Assembly: GCA_046295175.1 (NCBI GenBank)
Contig: JBKBNY010000018.1
Location: 12,733-76,732, forward strand
Origin: JALOLV01 sp046295175
GTDB lineage: Bacteria; Bacteroidota; Bacteroidia; Cytophagales; Spirosomataceae
Direction: 5' to 3'
Length of the DNA: 64,000 nucleotides
Below are positions 9,458 through 17,740 of this stretch, piece by piece (position 1 is the stretch's first letter; the number at the start of each line of letters is the position of its first letter). A program made the position numbers and the translations under genes. The notes under the pieces are model-generated. The model was given only the letters and a program-made list of their open reading frames with translations, searched no databases and was not told the DNA's origin.

Positions 9458-10842
9458 TGCTTAAAACGATGGAAAGCCTAAAAATATCTGTAAATGTAAT
9501 CATGCGAGGCGAAAAAGGCTTCGATGAAATAGTAATGGGAACACTTTTTAATAAAATTGACCCAAAACAACGCCCTTCGATGGTCGTGATTCCGAACGAT
9601 ATTCACGATGTAATCAATACGGTTCGCTACGCAAAATCGGTGGGTAAAAGAATTACAATCAGCTCTGGTGGACATAGTTTTAGTGCAAATTTCATCAGAG
9701 AAGGTGCGATTTTGATTCTGATGAAAAACTTCAATCAATATTCCGTAAACAAAGATGCTATGACCGCCGAGGCTGGGCCAGGTGTGGGTGGAAGTGTTTT
9801 GATGAAAGCACTTTATAAAGAGAATTTGTTCTTTCCTGCGGGACATTGCAAGGGTGTTTGCATTGGTGGCTACTTGCTTCAAGGTGGCTACGGTTGGAAT
9901 GGTCGTAAATTGGGCATTGCTTGCCAAAGCGTTTTGGCAATGGACATCATCACGGCCGATGGCGAGTTGGTTCACGCCAGTCCGACCCAAAATGCTGATT
10001 TGTTTTGGGCGGCTCGTGGTTCGGGGCCAGGTTTCTTCGGCATCGTCATCAAATTCTACCTCAAAATCTATCCTTTGCCCAAATACCGAGCTATCATGGC
10101 TCATGATTTCAGCATCAAACACCTCGAAGATGTCTATCGTTGGGCGTATGATGCAGGCTCTTCGATTCCGAAAGCCATTGAATTTCAGATGATTATGAGC
10201 CAAAAGATGCTCAACATTTTAGGGCCGGGAATTGAGGCATTTGCACCGATTTTTGCCGATACCGAAGATGAATTTGAAGAAGCGAAGGCTTTTATGCACA
10301 ACAGTCCGATAAAGAAAAAGGCAATTATTGCCACGCCTGCCTTCAACTCTGGGATTGAATTGCTTTACAAAGGCACGATGTCGCACTACCCCGAAGACCA
10401 CCATTGGGGCGTAGATAATATGTGGACACACGCTTCGATTGATGATTTGTTGCCGCATATCAAGCAAATTGCCGAAACTTTACCACCTGCACCCTCGCAT
10501 TTTTTATGGCTGAATTGGCACCCCGGTAATCTGAATACAGACATGGCTTATAGTAAAGAAGATAATATTTATATGGCTTTGTATAGCTGCTGGAAAGATG
10601 CCCAAGACACCGAAAAATACAATAATTGGGCTTTTGATACGATGCAAAAAATGGAGCATCTGGCGGTCGGCATTCAGTTGGCTGATGAAGGTTTGCACCG
10701 ACGTACGGCTGCTTTTATGAGTGATGAAAACCTACTAAAAGTACAAGAAATCAGAGCCAAAAGAGACCCCGATGGGCTGTTTTATGAATGGCACAGCAAG
10801 CCTGTTTTCAATGAGCAAATGAGAGAATTAGTGAATGATTGA
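9457..10842 (+). CDS. Berberine-bridge-enzyme-like FAD-binding oxidoreductase
   Basis: 461 aa, no signal peptide. It has a PCMH-type FAD domain with SGGHSF, whose His is the usual 8-alpha covalent FAD site, and PAGHCKGVCIGGYLLQGGYG, where a Cys lies at the position used for the second (6-S-cysteinyl) FAD bond in bicovalent members. GSGPGFFGIV follows, and the C-terminal BBE segment has PDGLFYEWHSKPVF. These flavin oxidases act on phenolics, alkaloids and sugars. It overlaps the PhlG-like gene by one base, so the pair probably acts in one pathway (inference). A second in-frame Met (residue 5) is possible as the start. Confidence 0.9.
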   Translation: MLKTMESLKISVNVIMRGEKGFDEIVMGTLFNKIDPKQRPSMVVIPNDIHDVINTVRYAKSVGKRITISSGGHSFSANFIREGAILILMKNFNQYSVNKDAMTAEAGPGVGGSVLMKALYKENLFFPAGHCKGVCIGGYLLQGGYGWNGRKLGIACQSVLAMDIITADGELVHASPTQNADLFWAARGSGPGFFGIVIKFYLKIYPLPKYRAIMAHDFSIKHLEDVYRWAYDAGSSIPKAIEFQMIMSQKMLNILGPGIEAFAPIFADTEDEFEEAKAFMHNSPIKKKAIIATPAFNSGIELLYKGTMSHYPEDHHWGVDNMWTHASIDDLLPHIKQIAETLPPAPSHFLWLNWHPGNLNTDMAYSKEDNIYMALYSCWKDAQDTEKYNNWAFDTMQKMEHLAVGIQLADEGLHRRTAAFMSDENLLKVQEIRAKRDPDGLFYEWHSKPVFNEQMRELVND

Positions 10843-10931
10843 ATAAATTGATTCGCTCACAAAATCCTATCAATCAATGAATTATGCAAAACACTGAATT
10901 TATTTTATTCTTCAAAATCAGTCATTTCAAA

Positions 10932-12143
10932 ATGAAAACTTTAGCGAAAATAGCCATTTTTTTACATTTGGTTTTAATAGTAAATATTGCTCAAGCCCAA
11001 AGCGTGCTGATAACTCCTTCAAAATCAAGCGTTTCCGACAGTTTGGTTGTAAAAAACAATGTCGGGATTGGGATAGCATCAATCAATGACCTTGATAACC
11101 GCTTAGAAGTTAGAGCCAATATGCACGCCGGTTTTTATATTCATAATTGGAATTTAGACGGCGGAAATATCGTAACGGGCAGATTTTATTCACCAACGGG
11201 CAAATTTCCGCAGTTAAGATTTGAGAGCGAAGGCAATGGTTTTTTTGATACTGGAATGATTGAAAACAAAGGTTTTGGTATCGAATTGAATGATGAACCA
11301 AAACTCTGGATTTCGACCGATAATAAAGTTACAATAAAAAATAGGCTGGTTTTTGAAGATGCTGGTCGCTCGATTTTTATTGGTGAAGATGCAGGGAAAA
11401 ACGATGATTTGACCGACAATAATAATGTTTACTTAGGTCATTGGGCAGGTAATGCCAATGTCGAAGGCGAAAACAATGTGGCTATCGGAACAGAGGCATT
11501 TGCAGGGGCATTGGGGGCTTATAATTTTGCTTTGGGGGCTCATGCTCTACAAAATAATGTCAACGGAAACGATAATATTGCCATCGGGAATTTTGCTGGC
11601 TATGCCTCAGATGGTAACAATAATATTTTGATAGGTTCTGGGGCTGGTGAGTCGCTTATAGGTACACGAAATATCATTATTGGTAGAGAACTCGGCACAA
11701 ATAAAACGTTCGATAACACGCTTTGGGTCGATGTTGAAAACACCGAAACACCACTCATTCACGGAGATTTCTCAGAAAATTCTCTAAAAATAAACGGAAA
11801 GTTTTTTACTACTAATTCGGTTGGGGTTAAAACTAATTTGCCAAAATCTACCTTAGACGTAAACGGCTCAATGGCCTTGAAAGTAAAGTCGGGTTTAGAG
11901 AGTGGCACAACTGACCCCGATGATTCGGCAGGAATTTGGATTTATACTACTGCTTTTGGTTCTGTAACTCTACCTCCTGCATCTTCTTGTCCGAATCGAA
12001 TTTATACGATTGTCAATAAAACTACTTCTACCCTAACAATAAGCGATTTTAAAGACTTGACGAATACAATTCAGACAACTATTTTTTCGGCAAAATCTAT
12101 CGAAATTATAAGTGATGGTAGTGAATGGCAACAAATTAGATAA
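10932..12143 (+). CDS. Secreted protein with YadA-head/tail-fibre-like beta-roll repeats
   Basis: The chosen start gives 403 aa with a clear signal peptide (MKTLAKIAIFLHLVLIVNIA, then QAQ); an upstream in-frame ATG at 10884 would only add a poor leader. The middle has repeats of the trimeric autotransporter-head type: NNVYLGHWAG, NNVAIGTEAF, YNFALGAHAL, DNIAIGNFAG, NNILIGSGAG, RNIIIGRELG. The C-terminus ends in SDGSEWQQIR, common in Bacteroidota surface or tail-like proteins. It probably forms a trimeric surface or fibre structure; function unknown. It follows the FAD oxidase by 89 bp and could be read through from it. Confidence 0.75.
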   Translation: MKTLAKIAIFLHLVLIVNIAQAQSVLITPSKSSVSDSLVVKNNVGIGIASINDLDNRLEVRANMHAGFYIHNWNLDGGNIVTGRFYSPTGKFPQLRFESEGNGFFDTGMIENKGFGIELNDEPKLWISTDNKVTIKNRLVFEDAGRSIFIGEDAGKNDDLTDNNNVYLGHWAGNANVEGENNVAIGTEAFAGALGAYNFALGAHALQNNVNGNDNIAIGNFAGYASDGNNNILIGSGAGESLIGTRNIIIGRELGTNKTFDNTLWVDVENTETPLIHGDFSENSLKINGKFFTTNSVGVKTNLPKSTLDVNGSMALKVKSGLESGTTDPDDSAGIWIYTTAFGSVTLPPASSCPNRIYTIVNKTTSTLTISDFKDLTNTIQTTIFSAKSIEIISDGSEWQQIR

Positions 12144-12165
12144 TCAATATTTTCTTTCTTAGAAC

Positions 12166-12279
12166 ATGCTTCGAAAAAGGTTGAATGAGGCAGAAAAACA
12201 AATACAGCAAGAACAAATTAAGCAGATTGCAGCTCGATTATCGGATTTAGAGAAAGCAGTTAATCAGTCGGTTAAATAA
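12166..12279 (+). CDS. Small coiled-coil ORF, possible detached C-terminal stalk
   Basis: 37 codons from ATG at 12166, starting MLRKRLNEAEKQIQQ and continuing with heptad-like KQIAARLSDLEKAV. It begins 22 bp after the head-repeat gene's stop. Related surface proteins often end in a coiled coil of this kind, so it could be a separate small protein or the remnant of a longer C-terminus. An in-frame stop lies just upstream (12160-12162), so no fusion is readable. Low confidence that it is expressed. Confidence 0.35.
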   Translation: MLRKRLNEAEKQIQQEQIKQIAARLSDLEKAVNQSVK

Positions 12280-12291
12280 ACCTATGAAGGC

Positions 12292-12313
12292 GAACGGGTT
12301 GAAAAACCCGTTC
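12292..12313. repeat. Palindromic repeat of the GAACG family, copy 1
   Basis: GAACGGGTT and AACCCGTTC (9 bp each) with loop GAAA. On the minus strand it reads GTAGAACGGG then TTTTTCAACCCGTTC, nearly the same as the palindrome at 20154-20174. It lies just beyond the helicase stop codon and may add to termination, but has no clean U run. Confidence 0.6.
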
Positions 12314-12319
12314 TACGAT

Positions 12320-13558
12320 TTATGCAGGATTAGAAGGTTTTTTCTTGTTGAAAAACCTTTTTTTCTTGTTCGGACTCGAATTTTTGAATGGCTTATGTGT
12401 CTTCTGAATTTTGTATTCGGGAGCTTTACCAAGACCAAGCGATTCGGTAATGTTCTGCTTTTCTACTTCACGTTCGAGTAGCCGTTCGATGCTCGCTATT
12501 TTTCGTTGGTCTTTTTCGTTGATAAACGTCATCGAAGTTCCCGTTGTTTCGGCACGAGCCGTGCGGCCAATTCGGTGGATATAATCTTCGGCATCACGAG
12601 GTACATCGAAATTTATCACCAAATTTAGATTATTGATGTCGATTCCTCTCGAAAGCACGTCGGTTGCTACCAAAATCTTGTATTGCTTATTTTTAAATCC
12701 TCGAAGAGCCTCTTCTCGTTCTTCTTGCGAATTATCCGACGAAACCCCCTTTGCTTCGAGATTAACTTTTTTCAATGCCCTGATTATTTTATCAATCATA
12801 GATTTCTGCGAAGAGAAAATAATGGTCGATTGCGAATCAGTATTTTGCATCAAGTGAATCAAAAGCGGAAGTTTCTGTTCATCCGAAGCCAAATAAAATT
12901 GTTGGTCAATCCCAACGGCGGGTTTCGATACCGCCAAACTGATTTCTTCGGGGTCTTTCAGAATTTTATTGGCAAAATCTCGAATTTTTTTAGGCATTGT
13001 AGCCGAAAACATCAGGTTTTGGCGTTCGGCTGGTAGGTGCTTTATTACAAACAAAATATCGCTCGAAAAACCCATATCGAGCATTTTATCTGCCTCATCC
13101 AGAACCAAACATTTGAGTCCATCAAACGAGATTTGACCAGAATTGATATGAGCCATCAATCTCCCAGGAGTGGCAATAATTATATCGGCACCACGCACAA
13201 GAGCTTTGCGTTGTTGGTCCCATTCTTCGCCCGAACCACCGCCATAAATAGCGATACTCGTGGCATTGATAAAATAACTAAAACCTTCGATTTGCTCGTC
13301 GATTTGCTTGGCAAGTTCGCGGGTTGGCACCAAAATCAATGCCGAAGTGCGGTTATTAGTTCCTCGACAGATTTGGTCGAGCAATGGTATCAAATAAGCG
13401 GCTGTTTTGCCAGTACCAGTCTGGGCCGATGCAATCAAGTCTTTGCCAGAGAGAATTATCGGTATGGCTTGTTCTTGAATAGGGGTTGTTTGGGTATAAT
13501 TCATGGCATCTACTCCGTTGAGTAGGCTTTCATGAAGATTTAATTCGTTGAAATACAA
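12320..13558 (-). CDS. DEAD-box ATP-dependent RNA helicase, RhlE-like
   Basis: 412 aa. Q motif TQTTPIQEQAIP (22-33), Walker A AQTGTGKT (45-52), PTRELA, DEAD (154-157), SAT (185-187), and the C-terminal helicase domain with ATDVLSRGID and HRIGRTAR. A short Lys-rich tail (KKKRFFNKKKPSNPA) ends the protein, typical of RhlE-type enzymes that bind structured RNA. It unwinds RNA in ribosome assembly or RNA turnover. Single gene, separated from the upstream oxidoreductase by a terminator. Confidence 0.95.
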   Translation of the reverse strand: MYFNELNLHESLLNGVDAMNYTQTTPIQEQAIPIILSGKDLIASAQTGTGKTAAYLIPLLDQICRGTNNRTSALILVPTRELAKQIDEQIEGFSYFINATSIAIYGGGSGEEWDQQRKALVRGADIIIATPGRLMAHINSGQISFDGLKCLVLDEADKMLDMGFSSDILFVIKHLPAERQNLMFSATMPKKIRDFANKILKDPEEISLAVSKPAVGIDQQFYLASDEQKLPLLIHLMQNTDSQSTIIFSSQKSMIDKIIRALKKVNLEAKGVSSDNSQEEREEALRGFKNKQYKILVATDVLSRGIDINNLNLVINFDVPRDAEDYIHRIGRTARAETTGTSMTFINEKDQRKIASIERLLEREVEKQNITESLGLGKAPEYKIQKTHKPFKNSSPNKKKRFFNKKKPSNPA

Positions 13559-13668
13559 GTGATTCTAATTAATATTTACTGAAAACAATACGTTTTAGAC
13601 AAATATACCATTAATTATGCCAACAAAGAAGTAAAAGGCATTAAAACCGTTGTTGGACTCAGAAAAAT

Positions 13669-13703
13669 CCCCCTGATGGTGGCATTTTGACACAATCAGG
13701 GGG
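13669..13703 (-). terminator. Terminator of the tex/oxidoreductase unit
   Basis: Arms CCCCCTGAT (13669-13677) and ATCAGGGGG (13695-13703). On the minus strand the stem is followed by ATTTTT. It lies 7 bp beyond the stop of the Gfo/Idh gene. Confidence 0.75.
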
Positions 13704-13710
13704 TATATTT

Positions 13711-14715
13711 TTAATGAACTTGCTCAATGATTCGGATTTGCTCCAAGACTTCTTCGGGTTTGATAATCAACTCTTTTCCTTGAGTAATTACCTCGTAAAG
13801 ATTCTGGAAAAGTATGCCCCAATTCCCGACTTCCGACTCCACTTTGCCTCTAAACGGCAAGCCGTTGATTTCGGTATTGAGCAATCCCCAATTATCAGGA
13901 GATTCTTTGCCCCAATCGGCATGAGAAGGCGTCAGTCCTGCTTTTGATTGGTCTTCTTGCACATCAACTCCAAACTTTACAAAAGAGCCTTTTGTACCGT
14001 GAATCGTGTATCGTGGGGTTTCTTCTCGGACCAATAGACTCGAACAAAGTTTGACCTTTAATTTTCCGTAATCTAATCTAATATCGAATGCGTCGTCAAT
14101 TTCAGAGCCTTCTCTTTGGGTGAATGTTTGCCCCCAAACCGAGTCGGGTTTTCCGAAAAGTACGAGCGTTTGGTCGATGATATGAGCCCCCAAATCGTAG
14201 AGGATTCCGTTGGCAGGTGCAACTACCTCTTTCCATTTCTTAGGATTCAGAATCGGTTTCCAGCGGTCGTAGCGAATCTCAACGTTCAGAATCTCGCCCA
14301 AGAGTTTATTATCCAAAATCTTTTGAATGGTTCTGAAATCGGCATCGAAGCGACGATTCTGAAAAACCGAAATAATTTTACCTTGCTTTTTGGCTAATTC
14401 TATCAATTCTTCGGCTTCGGTAGCAGTTGCCGTAAATGGTTTTTCGACCAAGACGTGTTTACCAGCCAAAAGTACTTTTTTAGCTAATTCGTAATGGGTT
14501 TCGCTCGGAGAAGCAACGCTAACAAGGTCGATTTCGGGGTCATTCAAAACATCATCAATATTTTTTACCGATTGCACGCCCTCATAAATTGCCGAAACAT
14601 CTTGGCTCGTAACAACACATTTAAGATGATAATTAGGGTTTGCCAACATAAACGGAGCTTGCAGGTATCGTCCAGATAGCCCAAATCCAACGATGGCGGT
14701 AGTGAGTTTTTTCAT
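13711..14715 (-). CDS. Gfo/Idh/MocA-family NAD(P)-dependent oxidoreductase
   Basis: 334 aa. N-terminal Rossmann fold with AIVGFGLSGRYLQAPF (7-22) as the dinucleotide loop, EKP at 91-93, and LGAHIIDQTLVLFG (the LGxHxxD helix) in the C-terminal substrate domain. The family oxidises or reduces sugars and cyclitols; the substrate here is not evident. It starts 29 bp after tex on the same strand and is probably co-transcribed with it. Confidence 0.93.
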   Translation of the reverse strand: MKKLTTAIVGFGLSGRYLQAPFMLANPNYHLKCVVTSQDVSAIYEGVQSVKNIDDVLNDPEIDLVSVASPSETHYELAKKVLLAGKHVLVEKPFTATATEAEELIELAKKQGKIISVFQNRRFDADFRTIQKILDNKLLGEILNVEIRYDRWKPILNPKKWKEVVAPANGILYDLGAHIIDQTLVLFGKPDSVWGQTFTQREGSEIDDAFDIRLDYGKLKVKLCSSLLVREETPRYTIHGTKGSFVKFGVDVQEDQSKAGLTPSHADWGKESPDNWGLLNTEINGLPFRGKVESEVGNWGILFQNLYEVITQGKELIIKPEEVLEQIRIIEQVH

Positions 14716-14744
14716 TAGAAAATTTATGGTTGAATAAATAATTA

Positions 14745-16874
14745 CTACAACTTCATCGTCAAAGCAATACGTTTTCTCGGAATATCCACCTCTACAACTT
14801 TAACTTTGACTTTCTGAAATACCTTCACGACTTCGTTAGGGTCTTTAACAAATTTATTGGCCAATTGCGAAACATGCACCAATCCATCTTGATGCACACC
14901 CACATCAACAAAACACCCAAATGCGGTGATATTGGTTACGATACCCGGCAGAATCATTCCAACTTTTAAATCATCAATTTTGTGAACCGTCGAATCAAAT
15001 TCAAATTCTTCGAGTTGTTCACGAGGGTCGCGGCCAGGTTTGCCCAATTCGGCAAAAATATCATTCAAAGTTGGCAAACCGATGGTTTCGGTTACGTAAT
15101 TTTTGAGATTTATTTTCTGACGAAGCGATTCATTAGCAATTAAATCTTTGACTTTTACGCCTAAATCTTTGGCCATTTTTTCGACCACGTGATAACTTTC
15201 GGGGTGAACTGCCGAATTATCTAAAGGATTTTCTGCTCCACGGATACGCAAGAAACCAGCCGCCTGCTCAAATGCTTTTGCTCCGAGACGAGGTACTTTT
15301 TTGAGGTCGTTTCGAGATTTAAAGGCTCCGTTGGTAGCTCGGTATTCTACAATATTTTGTGCCAATGATGGGCCAAGTCCTGAAACATAACTGAGCAAAT
15401 GCTTTGATGCGGTATTTAACTCAACTCCAACCAAGTTTACACAAGATTCCACAACGGCATCAAGGCTTTCTTTGAGGAGTTTTTGCTCAACATCGTGTTG
15501 GTATTGTCCCACACCGATTGATTTTGGGTCAATTTTTACCAATTCGGCAAGAGGGTCCATCAATCTACGTCCAATTGAAACCGCACCACGTACGGTAACA
15601 TCTTTATTCGGGAATTCATCGCGAGCAATGGTCGAAGCCGAGTAAATTGAAGCTCCTTGCTCGCTGACCATAAACACTTGGATACCCCCAACCCCTGAAG
15701 GGGAGTTTTTGTACAGATTTTTGATGAATTGTTCGGTTTCTCGACTGGCAGTACCATTACCAATGGCGATTGCTTGAATTTTATAATCTATCACCAAAGA
15801 TTTAATAACGCCCTCGGCTTCCATGCGTTTATCCATCGGATAAACCACCGTATCTTTCAATAAATCGCCTTGCTCGTTTAGGCAAACAACTTTACAACCT
15901 GTTCTGAATCCGGGGTCGATTCCCATCACTCGTTTCTGACCGAGCGGAGACGATAAGAGCAATTGTCGGAGATTACCCGCAAAGATTTTAATAGCCTCAA
16001 TATCAGCCTTTTCTTTCGATAAATTATTGTATTCGGTTTCTATACTTGGTTTGAGAAGTCGATCGTAGCAATCCTCAATTGCATCGGCAACTTGGTCTTT
16101 GGCTTCGGGTAAGCCTTTGAGGTAAATCCTATCTAAAGCATCTAAACCTCTATCTACTTCAATCGAAATATCTACCGATAGTATTCCTTCTTCTTCGCCA
16201 CGACGAATTGCCAAAAGTCGGTGTGACGGAATTTTGTTGAGCGGCTCGCTGAATTCAAAATAATCTTGGTATTTGGCACCTTCTTCTTTCTTACCTTTTT
16301 TGACTTTTGAGGTGATGATTGCCTCTCGGTCAAATAGCCTTCTAACGGCATTTCTGGCTTGAATATCCTCGTTTATCCATTCGGCCATAATATCTCTGGC
16401 ACCTTGCAGAGCATCTTCTACCGTTGCTACTTGCTCGTTGAGGTATTTTTCGGCAATGGCTTCGATATTTCGGTCTTTTTGGGCAAAAATAATCTTGGCG
16501 AGTGGTTCGAGTCCTTTCTCGATAGCCACCGTTGCTCGGGTTTTGCGTTTAGGTTTATATGGTAAATAAATATCTTCTAAATCATTCAGATACAAGGCAT
16601 TATTGAGTTTGGTTAATAACTCAGGAGTCATTTTGCCTTGCTCTTCGATAGATTTTATGATTGCCTCGCGACGTTTATCGGCCTCAACAAATTTGGTATG
16701 TAAATCTTTGATTTCGGCAACTTGCACCTCATCCATACTGCCCGTCATTTCTTTGCGATAACGCGAGATAAACGGCACTGTAGCTCCTTCTTCTAATAAC
16801 TTTATGGTATTTTGTACGCTCCTTTCGGCAACACTCAATTGCTGCGAAATAATCTGGATTTGTTTGTTGGTCAT
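14745..16874 (-). CDS. tex: Tex-family RNA-binding protein with C-terminal S1 domain
   Basis: 709 aa. Order: N-terminal helical region (VPFISRYRKEMTGSMDE), YqgF-like core (VMGIDPGFRTGCKVV), helix-hairpin-helix region (ASKHLLSYVSGLGPSLAQNI, KKVPRLGAKAFEQAAGFLRI) and an S1 domain over the last 80 residues (ILPGIVTNITAFGCFVDVG). Tex binds nucleic acids and acts in transcription and RNA metabolism. Around residues 388-398 (15685-15710) a GC-rich palindrome contributes the extra peptide SPSGVGG before IQVFMVSEQGASIYSAS, which looks like an in-frame repeat insertion. Confidence 0.95.
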   Translation of the reverse strand: MTNKQIQIISQQLSVAERSVQNTIKLLEEGATVPFISRYRKEMTGSMDEVQVAEIKDLHTKFVEADKRREAIIKSIEEQGKMTPELLTKLNNALYLNDLEDIYLPYKPKRKTRATVAIEKGLEPLAKIIFAQKDRNIEAIAEKYLNEQVATVEDALQGARDIMAEWINEDIQARNAVRRLFDREAIITSKVKKGKKEEGAKYQDYFEFSEPLNKIPSHRLLAIRRGEEEGILSVDISIEVDRGLDALDRIYLKGLPEAKDQVADAIEDCYDRLLKPSIETEYNNLSKEKADIEAIKIFAGNLRQLLLSSPLGQKRVMGIDPGFRTGCKVVCLNEQGDLLKDTVVYPMDKRMEAEGVIKSLVIDYKIQAIAIGNGTASRETEQFIKNLYKNSPSGVGGIQVFMVSEQGASIYSASTIARDEFPNKDVTVRGAVSIGRRLMDPLAELVKIDPKSIGVGQYQHDVEQKLLKESLDAVVESCVNLVGVELNTASKHLLSYVSGLGPSLAQNIVEYRATNGAFKSRNDLKKVPRLGAKAFEQAAGFLRIRGAENPLDNSAVHPESYHVVEKMAKDLGVKVKDLIANESLRQKINLKNYVTETIGLPTLNDIFAELGKPGRDPREQLEEFEFDSTVHKIDDLKVGMILPGIVTNITAFGCFVDVGVHQDGLVHVSQLANKFVKDPNEVVKVFQKVKVKVVEVDIPRKRIALTMKL
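15685..15710. repeat. GC-rich palindromic repeat inside tex
   Basis: Contains ACCCCTGAAGGGGA (dyad CCCC-TGAA-GGGG) preceded by a C-rich run. It resembles in composition the repeats inside and after the flavoprotein gene at 17741-18991. It keeps the tex frame and encodes Ser/Gly-rich residues. Confidence 0.55.
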
Positions 16875-17067
16875 TTATTAAAATTTCAAGTTTCTGAGTT
16901 TATTGTTTTCAAGTTGGTGTCCATGTCATGTTTTGCATGGCACGGATTAACAATAGTTATCTATACTAAAACTGAATTAGTTTTGTAATGAAAAACCATA
17001 ATTTATTGATAATCAGTAAATTGTATCAAGATAATCCTGCAAATCATAAAAATCATGGTATAATTTT

Positions 17068-17637
17068 TCATTCAATTACAATATCGTATTTATCCAAAAG
17101 CCCAATGATACCTTCTCTCGAAAAACGAGCTTTTTTTATCTGATTTTGTTCGGGAGAAATCGAATAGTTGTAGGCGGTTCTGAAATCTACTTTTTCGAGA
17201 TTCGTTCTCTCAAATTTCGACATTGCCAAATCGCAATTATCAAAAACAGAATTACCTAAATCAGTTTCAGAAAAATCGACCTCTCTGACGCTACAATTCT
17301 TAAACCGAGTTTTCTTGAGATTTAGTTTATAAAATGTAGATAAATTAAGGTTGCAATCGCTGAAACCAACCGCAAACAGAAAATCATTACATTGTTCAAA
17401 ATGTAACCCAAGCAATTTACATTCTTTAAAACTGACATCTTTTAGTGCTGTTTTGGTGAGATTTACCATGCTGAGGTCGCAACCGATGAATTCACACTCC
17501 GAAAAACTGCTGTGCGATAAATCGGCATTTGCCAAAACACAATTGACAAACTTACAATTATCATAATCACCTCTCGGTATTGTGGTTATCTTCTCAAAAG
17601 TTTCTTCTTCGATGTAGGCGTTTTTCATGATTGCCAA
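17068..17637 (-). CDS. Pentapeptide-repeat protein
   Basis: 189 aa made largely of pentapeptide repeats in the A(D/N)LxX pattern: CKFVNCVLANADLSHSSF, CEFIGCDLSMVNL, CNLNLSTFYKLNLKKTRF, VDFSETDLGNSVF. These fold as a right-handed quadrilateral beta-helix. It ends with a non-repeat tail (FSREGIIGLLDKYDIVIE). Some such proteins protect DNA gyrase (Qnr), but nothing here shows that role. MAIM may be followed by the true start at the second Met. Monocistronic. Confidence 0.88.
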   Translation of the reverse strand: MAIMKNAYIEEETFEKITTIPRGDYDNCKFVNCVLANADLSHSSFSECEFIGCDLSMVNLTKTALKDVSFKECKLLGLHFEQCNDFLFAVGFSDCNLNLSTFYKLNLKKTRFKNCSVREVDFSETDLGNSVFDNCDLAMSKFERTNLEKVDFRTAYNYSISPEQNQIKKARFSREGIIGLLDKYDIVIE

Positions 17638-17740
17638 TTAAGTATTTGGCAAAGTTGAAAGTTGTTTTTTAAATTACCAAATTCGTTTTTCAACATAAAT
17701 TCTACATCTTTACATACTTAAATTATCAATTTCCAATTAA

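Noticed and set aside
9478..10203. Long minus-strand open frame (241 codons) opposite the FAD oxidase
   Set aside because: It is the antisense shadow of a gene with clear FAD motifs; its translation has no domain or coding character.
16911..16950. Loose dyad (CCATGTCATG, GCATGGCACGG) between tex and the pentapeptide gene
   Set aside because: Pairing is too imperfect, and there is no U tract or second copy.
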